Assembly (NCBI RefSeq): GCF_963678635.1
Contig: NC_087065.1
Location: forward strand, 67,983,374 to 68,047,373
Source: Symsagittifera roscoffensis
Lineage: Eukaryota > Xenacoelomorpha > Acoela > Convolutidae
Length of the DNA stretch: 64,000 nt
Direction: 5' to 3'
Under the pieces are notes generated by a model that was not told the origin of the DNA, did no database searches, and was given only the letters and a program-made list of their open reading frames with translations. This document shows, in pieces, positions 36,791 through 45,284 of the stretch (its first letter is position 1; every line of letters starts with the position of its first letter). The position numbers and the translations under genes are program-made.

Positions 36791-39361
36791 CTACCCTGAG
36801 GCTCCCAGCAACGGTTCCACCTCCATCATAATTTTGTGTAAATCGTCATTCTCTTCTATGGTGGGGAATTCAGTGGGTAACGCTGCACTCGCTTTCTGCT
36901 TTTGGAACTCGCTCACATTACCTTCATTCAATCTCAGGAACTCTTCACCCACTACGTCTTGCAACTCGCCTTCAGATCTCTTCGGGACTGCCCGAAAGAT
37001 CTTCGCTAACAAATCATATGACCCCTCCGACATTCTGGCCAACCTCACGCACTTTGGCACAGAGAAAAGCTGGTCAATCAACACCTGCTGCGTCCTCGCT
37101 TCCATCACCACCATGTGCGTAGGATACCTATTGTTGCAATATGGCGCGGAGCTTGAACCCACCAGATAATTTGAACCAGTAGGTTTATGATAGGCTTCAC
37201 TATTCTTCAGATTCATTTCGTTCTCCAGAGCTTCTCGCCAGCCTCCGATCTTCTGCTCTGTCTGCAATGCTCCAGGGAATACTTCCACGCTGAGGGACAT
37301 CACTAGCTCATGGGCACGCTCCAGGCGCTCAAGCGATTCTATCGAACTCGTCATGCTACAAAATCCCAAGGCTGTGGTCAACTTTACATCCGTCACCCCA
37401 TGACAGTCCGCGACCAACTCCATGCCACTCTTATCCGGCATGCTCAATCTTCCGTACAATCGTGCCAGTTGTCGATGCTGCTCGCTCAGCGTAATCAGGC
37501 AGTGCCCCAAGTTGCAAACATCTCCTTCCATTCCACTATGTTGAGCCAAGCATGTGCCTTGCTTCAACCAATTGCTCGATGGACTTTCCTCGGATAGTTC
37601 CGTGGACGGGTTGCTCTTCCGCTTCGTCATCCTCATGGCCAGCATATGGTGTATCATGGCCAGATCATGAAGACTTGCGTCATCATCCAGGTCTAACATG
37701 ATATCCGCCGTCATGTCCCAGATTAAACCGGCGTTAGGATGGGGACACCAAGAAGCCTTCATGAGTTCCCACTTCGTTACTAGACTGGTTTTCAAGGGAC
37801 CATCCCAAGAACCACAATCAAAACTCACTTGCCCCTTTAGCTCGGGAACCGAGGGTTCGACCACTCGTTCTTCTAAGATAATTCCCAGCTTGGGTTGTTC
37901 CACCATCAGCATTCCAGTTTCTTTAATCCGTTCAACCCAGAAATTGAGCACTATGACTTGCTCATAGTCGAAGTACGCTTCCCTGGCTTCTTTATTCACG
38001 AAGGGATTATACGCCATCCCCGGTATGCCAGACACATATTGGAACGACTTCAATTTCCCTAGTGTTGCAAAGTCTTTTTGTCCCCTGACTGCTTCAATCA
38101 ACTCCCGGTTCACTTTCAATTCTTTGTTGGAATATCTTCTCACTTCTTCCAACATGCGATAGCTCTCCATGTCATTCGACTCCCTATTTGGTACAGTCAA
38201 CGGCATATCCTGATATAGTTCCAGGAGTGCCCTAAGGAAGTTTCTTTCGCAATCAACTCCCTTTTGCCGAATGATCTTTATGCATTCTCCCAAAACAGGA
38301 GTGGGGATACGATCCACCACGAACCTGACAAAACAAAGGGCATCCTTACGCTTAGCCCATGCTATCGCAGAATCGTCTTTTGAAATCAACGCTAGCAGAG
38401 CTTCCATCAACTCCAGCTCCTGTTCCCGTGATTTCGAATCATTACTGGCTTCATATTCGGCCTTCTTGATGCCCATCAAGCACCAAGCCAACCGTACTTG
38501 CAGGTCAGTTCTCGTGCACGGATGAGCCAGGTACGCTGCCACCGTCGCAGGTGCATGCATCGTCTCGTCGAAGTATCTCTGGAGGGCCGCCCTCCAAGAA
38601 ATTTCCAGCAGTTTTTCCAATCCGATTTCGTTCGCTTCCGAGGACATTACCGTGCCGTATTCTTTCCGATTTAAGTTAGAATTCTCTGTAAGCCCTTTCA
38701 GATATTCCTGCATGGCTCGCTTCTCGCTCCAAGCCATCAGGTGCCCTCTCGCGGAGTTCCTCGCCTTCAACATTTCCACATAACCCCCTGCTGGATCTCC
38801 CATGTGGACCGATTCCGGCACAGTGACTCGACTATACTTGACCACGTCGAGTTGTCCCTCCAGTTTCAACTTGGCCATGTTGGTTCGCGAGGGCCTGTAA
38901 TCTTCAAGTCCTCCAGATCCACGCTGACTGATGATCTCCATCTCTAGCTTAGTGTCTGCCAGGGTTCGTGCTGTCTTCTTTGATTTCATGGCTGTCGTGG
39001 TCAGACCTGACAAGAGCATAGGGGTATCAGATTCTCTTTTTCTCGCACCATCTCCTTGCCCGCTCTCGCCTGAACGACCTGCGCTCGTCAGAGAGGCCAC
39101 CACTGCGCTGGCTTTCGACTTCACCACTGTCGGGTTCACGGCTCGACTTCCTGTCTTCCCTTTTAGTCGCTTCAGTCCCTTTCTGGCTCGTCTTACGGGT
39201 AATTTCTTCGTGACCTGCTGATCAACGGCACTGTTTTCTGTAACTGATTCGGTCAGAACATCAGACTCCATGGAGTTCACTATTTTCTCCAGGACCTCAC
39301 GCATGATGGGTTGGTTCAATCCCACCTTCATTTTGGACTGCGTCCCATATCGTCGTATCAT
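36791..39361 (-). CDS. Large unknown protein of second polyprotein
   Basis: The longest intact ORF of the window: 856 codons from ATG 39361. Residues 45-130 are lysine/arginine rich (VRRARKGLKRLKGKTGSR, a possible nuclear or RNA-binding tail). The remainder is acidic and helical, with no repeats, signal peptide or transmembrane segment. I recognise no catalytic motif. It is in frame with the ORFs on both sides, separated by TAG codons at 39365-39367 and 36791-36793, so it is best read as the middle of one long polyprotein. Its survival as 2.6 kb of open frame in an otherwise broken element is notable. It could be a structural or nucleocapsid-like protein, but nothing in the sequence proves that. 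Confidence 0.65.
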   Translation of the reverse strand: MIRRYGTQSKMKVGLNQPIMREVLEKIVNSMESDVLTESVTENSAVDQQVTKKLPVRRARKGLKRLKGKTGSRAVNPTVVKSKASAVVASLTSAGRSGESGQGDGARKRESDTPMLLSGLTTTAMKSKKTARTLADTKLEMEIISQRGSGGLEDYRPSRTNMAKLKLEGQLDVVKYSRVTVPESVHMGDPAGGYVEMLKARNSARGHLMAWSEKRAMQEYLKGLTENSNLNRKEYGTVMSSEANEIGLEKLLEISWRAALQRYFDETMHAPATVAAYLAHPCTRTDLQVRLAWCLMGIKKAEYEASNDSKSREQELELMEALLALISKDDSAIAWAKRKDALCFVRFVVDRIPTPVLGECIKIIRQKGVDCERNFLRALLELYQDMPLTVPNRESNDMESYRMLEEVRRYSNKELKVNRELIEAVRGQKDFATLGKLKSFQYVSGIPGMAYNPFVNKEAREAYFDYEQVIVLNFWVERIKETGMLMVEQPKLGIILEERVVEPSVPELKGQVSFDCGSWDGPLKTSLVTKWELMKASWCPHPNAGLIWDMTADIMLDLDDDASLHDLAMIHHMLAMRMTKRKSNPSTELSEESPSSNWLKQGTCLAQHSGMEGDVCNLGHCLITLSEQHRQLARLYGRLSMPDKSGMELVADCHGVTDVKLTTALGFCSMTSSIESLERLERAHELVMSLSVEVFPGALQTEQKIGGWREALENEMNLKNSEAYHKPTGSNYLVGSSSAPYCNNRYPTHMVVMEARTQQVLIDQLFSVPKCVRLARMSEGSYDLLAKIFRAVPKRSEGELQDVVGEEFLRLNEGNVSEFQKQKASAALPTEFPTIEENDDLHKIMMEVEPLLGASG

Positions 39362-39364
39362 GTC

Positions 39365-39637
39365 CTATGACCTTTCCATGAAGTTCACTCGGCTCCAGGT
39401 TGCCCCTGTCTTGCCTTCTAGTTCACTTTGATATTTCTCCCATTCCTCTTCCGGTAGCGTACTCAGGAAGGATACCCTCCTTGACTCTTCGATTTTTCTC
39501 CTCCTTGGTGACTCATGGAGCAGCCTTTGCGGATCCCTACCTCGGTACTCTCTCGCCTGACTTATTGGGTCCACCGGGGATAAGTCGGCCGACGCCTCTT
39601 TTGTAGGGGACATGAAAGACGATGGCGTCATCAGCAA
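39365..39637 (-). CDS. Second polyprotein, serine/arginine-rich linker segment
   Basis: About 90 codons in the shared frame. The first residue is a TTG codon, so no genuine start exists and it must continue from upstream. It is rich in Ser, Pro and Arg (LLHESPRRRKIEESRR), then has SFLSTLPEEEWEKYQSELEG. It is probably a disordered linker. It is bounded by a TAA at 39683-39685 and a TAG at 39365-39367. Confidence 0.5.
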   Translation of the reverse strand: MLMTPSSFMSPTKEASADLSPVDPISQAREYRGRDPQRLLHESPRRRKIEESRRVSFLSTLPEEEWEKYQSELEGKTGATWSRVNFMERS

Positions 39638-39682
39638 TAGACTCCCATCGACTTCCCCATCGTCGTCTTCACTGAACCGGTA

Positions 39683-40063
39683 TTATAGCAAGTCTCTCTC
39701 CAACGCTCCTAGATCCGTCTCACCCAGTTTTCCCGTCTTTCCCTCGATGTCGTTATCGTTATCGTCCTGATTCATCAATTCAACGTCATCTGCATCAAGT
39801 TTCGGCTTGGGTTCTGAAGGGCCTTGTCGTGTGTCTATGCCCGAGTCCGGCCGCGCCGGTACGGTCATGTCTCCTGCGTGATAAAACAATTCATCATTCA
39901 CCAGGAATTCTACGGACTCCTCGCCATGTGGTGCCAGGTCCTCTATCGTTATGTATGAGCCTCCTCTGCTCTCCTTTGCCACTTCCAGCATCACTACTTT
40001 CACTTCTCCTGACCACTTCAGTCTTGATAAGTCATCTGTGGGAGTATACACCTCGTTCCACAT
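39683..40063 (-). CDS. Second polyprotein, acidic segment
   Basis: About 126 codons in the shared frame. An ordered start (YTPTDDLSRLKWSGEVKVVM) is followed by a strongly acidic tail (DADDVELMNQDDNDNDIEG). No domain is recognised. Upstream, the frame is interrupted by a TGA at 40118-40120 and a TAA at 40133-40135. Confidence 0.5.
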   Translation of the reverse strand: MWNEVYTPTDDLSRLKWSGEVKVVMLEVAKESRGGSYITIEDLAPHGEESVEFLVNDELFYHAGDMTVPARPDSGIDTRQGPSEPKPKLDADDVELMNQDDNDNDIEGKTGKLGETDLGALERDLL

Positions 40064-40132
40064 TTCAGCCGAGACCTCTGGTCTCCTGAAAGGTAGTGCC
40101 TTGATCTTTTTCCTACCTCAAGCATCAGGAAA

Positions 40133-40417
40133 TTAGAAGTCAAACGTGTGCGCGGCTGCAACATTCCAGCTGATGAAGCGCGGCTCCATCCCTTCACTCC
40201 ACTTCAGCATCCTCTTCTCTGCATCACGAGCTGCTCCGTTGCGAGGGGCAATGACGGGAGATGTGACTCCCAAAAACATCCTCCTTATCGGTGGATATCG
40301 AGGGCATTGGTCCGGCAGCGGCCTGGACCCGGAAAGCCACGCTTGCTGGTTCTCTTTCGCGTGTGCGTAGGCTTCTGGCAAGAGTGGGACTCTCATTGCC
40401 GCTCCTGTATCTTTCAC
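40133..40417 (-). CDS. Second polyprotein, short segment (unknown)
   Basis: About 94 codons in the shared frame, separated from the 420-residue segment by one TAG at 40439-40441. It contains proline-rich DQCPRYPPIRRMFLGVTSP. No family is recognised. It makes sense only as part of the long protein. Confidence 0.5.
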   Translation of the reverse strand: MKDTGAAMRVPLLPEAYAHAKENQQAWLSGSRPLPDQCPRYPPIRRMFLGVTSPVIAPRNGAARDAEKRMLKWSEGMEPRFISWNVAAAHTFDF

Positions 40418-40438
40418 TACTGGTCTCAGATTCCAAAG

Positions 40439-41701
40439 CTACGGGTTAAACTGGATGTGGGAAAGGTCCTCACGGCCCATTCGGCACTTGAAGTGGTTTT
40501 TGAAATCCATCAGCACCCAACCTGGCTCCGCTATTCTTCCGATTAGCCTATCGCCGCTGGCCAGCCCTCTCAGCTCCCTCTGCTCTACCCAATTCAGCAC
40601 GGAATAATCCACGACTGAGACCAGGTTGACATACAACACAGAATTCCTGTATGCCTTGTTTTGCACGTCCGGGAACGCGAAAGACATCACCGGTCCATAC
40701 ACCACCGTGACGAATTCCCGCAGTCCGTGAATCAGAGCCAACGGATCGATCCGCATCATGATAGCCAAATCTGTCAGCAAGGGCATGCCACAATACTGCT
40801 TACACTCACCCGCATCCGTCGCCACCTTATCCTCTCCCGTGACGCTTCTGTTCTGTTGCAAGAGATATTGGAGCAGGAGAGTCCTCCAGTCTTTCATCTT
40901 CCTGAGCGAGGCGGTTTCCAACTGCGCGTTGAACTCATGACTTGTTCCCTGGAGTTGTTCAGGGTAACGCAACAGCACAAGCAAATCACCCAGTCGACCG
41001 TAGGTCATGGCAATCAGAGTCAGGAGTCCATCCAATCTCAAATCTGCCAATGCTTGGGTGAAAAAGTTCGCCGGCCCCTTCACAAAATTTTCATGACCAA
41101 ATGTCACGTATAGGGCTAATATCAGGCCAATCGACAGCTTCCTGATATCCTTGACGAAATTCGCGATCAGGTTCCGAGATGCCCTCGGATAGCACGTCGA
41201 CAGGAAGGATTGCGTCCATCCCACTCCCATTCCACCCAAGATGGCATCCGATTGTTCATACTGTGCCCTCGTGGCTAGCAAGTCAGCTTGGAACTTGTCC
41301 AACGACATCGTGTTTACGTCCTGCATCAATTTCAACATCATACCCCCAGCTAACTCCCGTTCATCAAACAAGTTCTTCAGACACTCGTGTATCTCTTTGA
41401 TCACTGCCGGCGCATGCTCGAACGCGTCCTCACCCAAGGTGCACAGTCTTGTTGACAAGTACAACCATAAGTTGTTGTGCGGCTTCGTGCGCAAAGCCAT
41501 TGCCATGAGATCTTCTTCCACTGGCGTCATGTTTTTCCTGACTTTCCTTCCCTGCTCATTCTCTGCATGATCCATCTGTCTGAACCAGAGATCTTCAGCC
41601 ACCTGTTGTACTAACAGATGATCGTCATCTACCCCTGGTCTTAACTTCAGCAATCTGGCGAAGTTGGATAGCTCCAACCCCAGAACCTCATCTAGCACCA
41701 A
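40439..41701 (-). CDS. Second polyprotein, 420-residue helical segment
   Basis: An open frame of 420 codons. Its first codon is TTG and the same frame is open upstream to a TAA at 41783-41785, so the start is artificial. Composition is that of a globular helical protein: LGLELSNFARLLKLRPGVDDD near the start, WLYLSTRLCTLGEDAFEHA near residue 80, then GLILALYVTFGHENF and ALADLRLDGLLTLIAM. Hydrophobic helices are scattered, but none is a clear membrane anchor. The end (FKCRMGREDLSHIQFNP) is basic. No known family is recognised; it follows directly on the degenerate SGNH-like domain. Confidence 0.6.
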   Translation of the reverse strand: MVLDEVLGLELSNFARLLKLRPGVDDDHLLVQQVAEDLWFRQMDHAENEQGRKVRKNMTPVEEDLMAMALRTKPHNNLWLYLSTRLCTLGEDAFEHAPAVIKEIHECLKNLFDERELAGGMMLKLMQDVNTMSLDKFQADLLATRAQYEQSDAILGGMGVGWTQSFLSTCYPRASRNLIANFVKDIRKLSIGLILALYVTFGHENFVKGPANFFTQALADLRLDGLLTLIAMTYGRLGDLLVLLRYPEQLQGTSHEFNAQLETASLRKMKDWRTLLLQYLLQQNRSVTGEDKVATDAGECKQYCGMPLLTDLAIMMRIDPLALIHGLREFVTVVYGPVMSFAFPDVQNKAYRNSVLYVNLVSVVDYSVLNWVEQRELRGLASGDRLIGRIAEPGWVLMDFKNHFKCRMGREDLSHIQFNP

Positions 41702-41782
41702 CCGAGTTGTGCTACAATCTTTGAGTCCCTGTATGGCATTGGAAATGTCAGCCCAAAAGGCAGGAAGCTCAGATCGGGATGG

Positions 41783-41998
41783 TTAATAATTGTCTGGGTC
41801 TACCACTCTGTTCGGGGCAGGAATTATCACGTTGAACCGTCCCTCTGCTATCGTTGTGACCATCGTGTACACAAACTGAAGGGGTTTTGGCAATGCAGCG
41901 TACCCTGGTGACAACACAAAGACCACCTTCACTACATTTTGGGTGAAACGTTGTTTTGCTGCTGTTTCTACCTCAGCCATCGCCGAGAGCAATGTCAT
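41783..41998 (-). CDS. Degenerate SGNH-like domain, C-terminal half
   Basis: 71 codons in frame with the ORF at 42005-42349, one TAG (42005-42007) apart. VVKVVFVLSPGYAALP matches the strand-loop seen in the first SGNH domain (RLVVLCTIPQNP). Past the TAA at 41783-41785 the frame continues PDNY then PSRSELPAFWAD, which is where an SGNH enzyme has its DxxH; here His is replaced. It is best read with its neighbour as one inactive SGNH-fold domain. Confidence 0.5.
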   Translation of the reverse strand: MTLLSAMAEVETAAKQRFTQNVVKVVFVLSPGYAALPKPLQFVYTMVTTIAEGRFNVIIPAPNRVVDPDNY

Positions 41999-42004
41999 TA
42001 TCGC

Positions 42005-42349
42005 CTACCCTATGACCTCGTTGCTCGGGATCGACCCATCCGTCAAACGTGTCAACAAGCCCCTGCTTTGCAGATGATCATTTGAGCCAGCAACCACTAT
42101 CACCTGCGGCTCCATGCTGACCACCCTTCGCACACTTATCATCATGCCTATTGCCTGTCCCCAGTCCAATTTAGGCGCCGTCAAGAAAATCACGTCGGGC
42201 CAAAAGAGAGAACGGGGCGTATAGAGATAATCGGAACTGGCCACAATCAGATACCTGGCAGCTTTCATGTCTAAGGGATCATAAGCGGCAAACAGGCCGT
42301 CGCCTACTGGGGCCTTCAGTTTCCCATATCTCTTGTCATCTCCATCCAC
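42005..42349 (-). CDS. Degenerate SGNH-like domain, N-terminal half
   Basis: 114 codons that overlap the end of the SGNH hydrolase ORF in another frame (42316-42349), so a frameshift there probably splits one protein. RYLIVASSDYLYTPRSLF sits where a GDSL block would be and VIVVAGSNDHLQSRG sits where the GxND block would be, with the usual spacing. The catalytic Ser position is not conserved. Inference: a second SGNH-type fold that has lost activity, perhaps binding a ligand or partner. Confidence 0.5.
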   Translation of the reverse strand: MDGDDKRYGKLKAPVGDGLFAAYDPLDMKAARYLIVASSDYLYTPRSLFWPDVIFLTAPKLDWGQAIGMMISVRRVVSMEPQVIVVAGSNDHLQSRGLLTRLTDGSIPSNEVIG

Positions 42350-43752
42350 CGTGGTCGTTCGGTGTAGTCCCTTGAATATTCGCCAGACGTCTGACCGGGT
42401 GGTTTAGCAAACTGCCTGTACATCTTGTGATGCTTGTTATTAGGGTTGTTATCTGCCTGAAACTTGCCCTTGCGAGCAGGTGGCGTCAGTTCCCGGGCTC
42501 TCTGTCGCACGTCCGTAAGAGACCGGGTATTCAAAGGTCCAAAGGTATTGTCCTGAGGCAACCCATTCAAGTCTGCGTGCCGGAGCGTAGTCGTGGAGCT
42601 GAACTGCTCCTGCTCTGCTAGCAGCCAATCCACGCCCGGTATCCGATATAGTCGCGACACTGTGGGACTTTCTCCTTCAATCATTTTCATTGCGTCCTCC
42701 CGACACGTCAAGGTATTCATGTTCAACTTCGTTGACATGTCCGTCTTGTACTGTCCCCAATGACTAGGGTCTGATTGGTTCCAAAGCAGCACGCTGCCTG
42801 GTTCAACTCCCTCCGCTGGCACGGCGCTCGTAGACGGTTCTGCTGCTGAAGCAGGGTTTGCCGTGGCGGGCGAATCGTTCCTCCTAGACACGGTCTGGGA
42901 GTTATTCCTGTTCTGATCCACTGATCTCCCGAGTCGGCTTTCAAGCGGTTGTGTTCTGGGAGGAGGAGCAGTCCCTAGCCTCTCTCTTACGTTTGAGCTC
43001 GGAGCGATGGGTGTAGCTGCATCCGTCTCCATTGCCAAGGGCCCTAGGTGGTTGACGAGGGATTCGGGCACGCTTGCCCCTATTCTACTTCCCCTGGTCG
43101 AGATGGTCCGAGCCAGAGAACTGGTCGCCCTCGACTCCTGCTCCACTTCCCTCAACTGCGTCTGAAATACATCATTGAACCAGTGTCTCCCTCGTTGGGT
43201 GTTGAAATGTATTCCATCTCTGGTAAGCGCGATGTGATCAATCATGCGCAGCATTTTTTCGAGATCCAGAAGTCGCAGCTCGCCAGGGTTGTTTCTCACC
43301 AGACTGCGGATCATTTCGTTCCTTCGTATCACGTTGCCATTCATAAAATCTGCCACTGTGGTGCCCACCAGCGGGTTTTGTGGTATCGTGCACAGCACCA
43401 CAAGCCTGGGCCTGTACTTCTCCTTTAGTTCATTCAGGAGGCATACCAATAGAGGCTCCCACTTGCTCTCCGGAGTCACTGGGGCTCTCGAGACGTCGTT
43501 GGTTCCCAGCATTTTTACCAGTGTAACCAGGTGATCTTCGCTCTGGAATTCCATCATCTTGATGACCTGAGCCACTGAGGCTCCTTCAAAGGACAGAGTG
43601 GTAGTCTGACCATAGACGAAGATCTCATTCAGATCCCTCACCAGACTGTCTCCTATGATCAAGTGGCGACTCCCTGGGAGAATTACCTGGTCGCTCGTAG
43701 CGGCGTTCCAGCTCATGTCATTCAGGCAGGCTCGAGGATGCTCCGCGGCCAC
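42316..43752 (-). CDS. SGNH (GDSL-type) hydrolase domain protein
   Basis: 478 codons. Residues 31-200 carry every landmark of SGNH hydrolases (esterase, lipase or acetylhydrolase fold): block I IIGDSLVRDL with nucleophile Ser36, block II glycine in FEGAS (Gly57), block III LGTND (Asn85), and block V RDGIHFNTQRGRHWF with Asp179 and His182. Residues 200-478 are Ser/Pro-rich and disordered, ending basic. No signal peptide is seen. The first codon is GTG, and the same frame is open for a further ~30 bases upstream to a stop, so translation probably came from a fusion or frameshift with the preceding ORF. GDSL/SGNH ORFs are known in some CR1/L2 LINEs and in rotifer Terminons. In an LTR element it is unusual. 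The substrate is unknown. Confidence 0.78.
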   Translation of the reverse strand: MAAEHPRACLNDMSWNAATSDQVILPGSRHLIIGDSLVRDLNEIFVYGQTTTLSFEGASVAQVIKMMEFQSEDHLVTLVKMLGTNDVSRAPVTPESKWEPLLVCLLNELKEKYRPRLVVLCTIPQNPLVGTTVADFMNGNVIRRNEMIRSLVRNNPGELRLLDLEKMLRMIDHIALTRDGIHFNTQRGRHWFNDVFQTQLREVEQESRATSSLARTISTRGSRIGASVPESLVNHLGPLAMETDAATPIAPSSNVRERLGTAPPPRTQPLESRLGRSVDQNRNNSQTVSRRNDSPATANPASAAEPSTSAVPAEGVEPGSVLLWNQSDPSHWGQYKTDMSTKLNMNTLTCREDAMKMIEGESPTVSRLYRIPGVDWLLAEQEQFSSTTTLRHADLNGLPQDNTFGPLNTRSLTDVRQRARELTPPARKGKFQADNNPNNKHHKMYRQFAKPPGQTSGEYSRDYTERPRWMEMTRDMGN

Positions 43753-43835
43753 TTGCGTGAACTGGTGTGTGCCATCAGATTCTTCCTAATGTCTACAACG
43801 CGGGACTTTTGAAAGGTTCCGCCATGCGCAGTCCC

Positions 43836-44810
43836 CTAGGACGCTACCGTGCGGGGTGCTCGCTCCGAGCTATTGGATGAATGATCACGACGTTGGGAAG
43901 GAACGATCCTACCCAATGTCCGCCCAGTGGTTTTGTTGATCTCATCCATTGCTGCTCTGGCCACTTGATTGAATGATTCTTGGAACTGAGGAGCAAAATA
44001 GGTGTCAGAAGGGCCTGGTATCGTGTTCCTCTGACTGGGAGCAGACTGTTGTGTCTGCTGAGGAGCCTCGGGCCCTCTAGATGTACACAGCTCCTGTACT
44101 CTTGTCTTGGGGCGTGTGTCGCTGGATCCCTCCGAGGATTTCATTGTCGCCAGAACTTCCTGTGACACTTGGCTCACCTGTGCCATATACAGCTCCTTCA
44201 GGTGCTTTATTTCATCCTCCTTGTAGGCCACCTGGAGATCTTCATATTTCTTCTTCCATTCGTCTCTTTCTCGAGCTATCGCTCTATACTCCTGGAGTTT
44301 GGCACTCAGCTCGCTCTGATCTCTCTCTTTCTTCTCCGACGTCTGGATTTCTATTTCGCTCACCCTCACTCTCTTCGGAGGAGGAGCAGCTGTTGGAGAG
44401 TCGACCGAATGTGACGGGCCTGGCCCATCACGTTGTCTCTTCGCTCCGATGAGCGGCTGCGCAGGTTGGACCGGAAAGTGCATCTCACCTAGCCGGTGGT
44501 CCCTCTGTTCACCTAGTCCTGGCTCACGAGCCAGGTCGTGGCCAGACATTTCTCCACGCCGCCATCTCATCAGTCGATTTCGACCTCTCTCGGCGGTCCC
44601 GGACTCACCGAAGGCCAGCATCAACACGACTTCTGTAGGGCGATTCCCACGACCCTCTCGTCCTAATGCATCGAGGAGTGCGACCACAAACATCGCCAGC
44701 CCCGGGTCTTCTCGTGTAAAATCACAATCGATCAGCCGCTGATAGATCTCGTCTAGAGTCGCTCCTAGACCCGCTGAGAGGAATTCCATTAGTTCGTTCG
44801 TGTCACCCAT
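43836..44810 (-). CDS. First ORF of second coding block, coiled coil
   Basis: 324 codons from ATG 44810. Residues 1-90 look globular and helical (TLDEIYQRLIDCDFTREDPG, then VVALLDALGREGRGNRP). A Ser/Pro-rich stretch contains a basic PPPKRVRV, a possible nuclear signal. Residues about 155-210 form a charged coiled coil (ELSAKLQEYRAIAREREW-like heptads). The rest is disordered, ending with arginine-rich residues. The layout of globular head, coiled coil and basic tail recalls a nucleic-acid-binding or Gag-like structural protein, but no zinc knuckle is present. It is separated from pol by 470 bp of AT-rich DNA with a possible splice acceptor at about 44902. Confidence 0.65.
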   Translation of the reverse strand: MGDTNELMEFLSAGLGATLDEIYQRLIDCDFTREDPGLAMFVVALLDALGREGRGNRPTEVVLMLAFGESGTAERGRNRLMRWRRGEMSGHDLAREPGLGEQRDHRLGEMHFPVQPAQPLIGAKRQRDGPGPSHSVDSPTAAPPPKRVRVSEIEIQTSEKKERDQSELSAKLQEYRAIARERDEWKKKYEDLQVAYKEDEIKHLKELYMAQVSQVSQEVLATMKSSEGSSDTRPKTRVQELCTSRGPEAPQQTQQSAPSQRNTIPGPSDTYFAPQFQESFNQVARAAMDEINKTTGRTLGRIVPSQRRDHSSNSSERAPRTVAS

Positions 44811-45284
44811 TTCTTATCGTGTTGATTCTTGTTGTCCTGTAGTTTCTTCCTGTTTCGTTTGATTCAATGAATTCAATAAACAATTTCTGATCAATCAAGA
44901 TCTAAAAAACAAGTCGCGACTTAAAACCATCATTTTTGGATAAAACATCATTATCATTCAACTCTTTAAAACTCTTCATTGAAATTCTCTTCTCAATTCT
45001 GATTTAAAAATTTAGCACCAAGGTGGATCGTCCACCTGTATCTGCGTCAGGGTAGCACAAATGAGCGCTGTCACCTTGATGACCTGGAGTACTCTAGGTC
45101 TTTTATGACACAAAACATAAAACATATCATAACAATAACATAACACATAAACATCACACATCTATATTATCACATAAAAACATAATCCCTAATATTGTAC
45201 CTAAAACCTAATCCCAATCTAAAACTTGACACTAACTCTTATCAAGTGAACTTAATAAAAACCACTTATCGCCAAACGCAATTC
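44811..45284 (-). other. Spacer between pol and second coding block
   Basis: No coding signal. AT-rich, with one perfect hairpin (AGGTGGA-TCG-TCCACCT, 45021-45037). On the minus strand GTTTTTTAG, ending at about 44902, could act as a 3' splice site for a subgenomic message that uses the ATG at 44810. No LTR-like sequence lies here, which argues against two adjacent elements. Confidence 0.5.

Noticed and set aside
36714-37169. 151-residue plus-strand ORF
   Set aside because: Antisense shadow of the long 36791-39361 ORF.
36036-42349. Programmed stop-codon readthrough or alternative genetic code
   Set aside because: The in-frame stops include TAG, TAA and TGA, and frameshifts occur as well. 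Simple decay explains them better.
36036-44810. Envelope gene or captured virus glycoprotein
   Set aside because: No signal peptide, furin-like site, fusion peptide or C-terminal membrane anchor is visible in any segment of the block.
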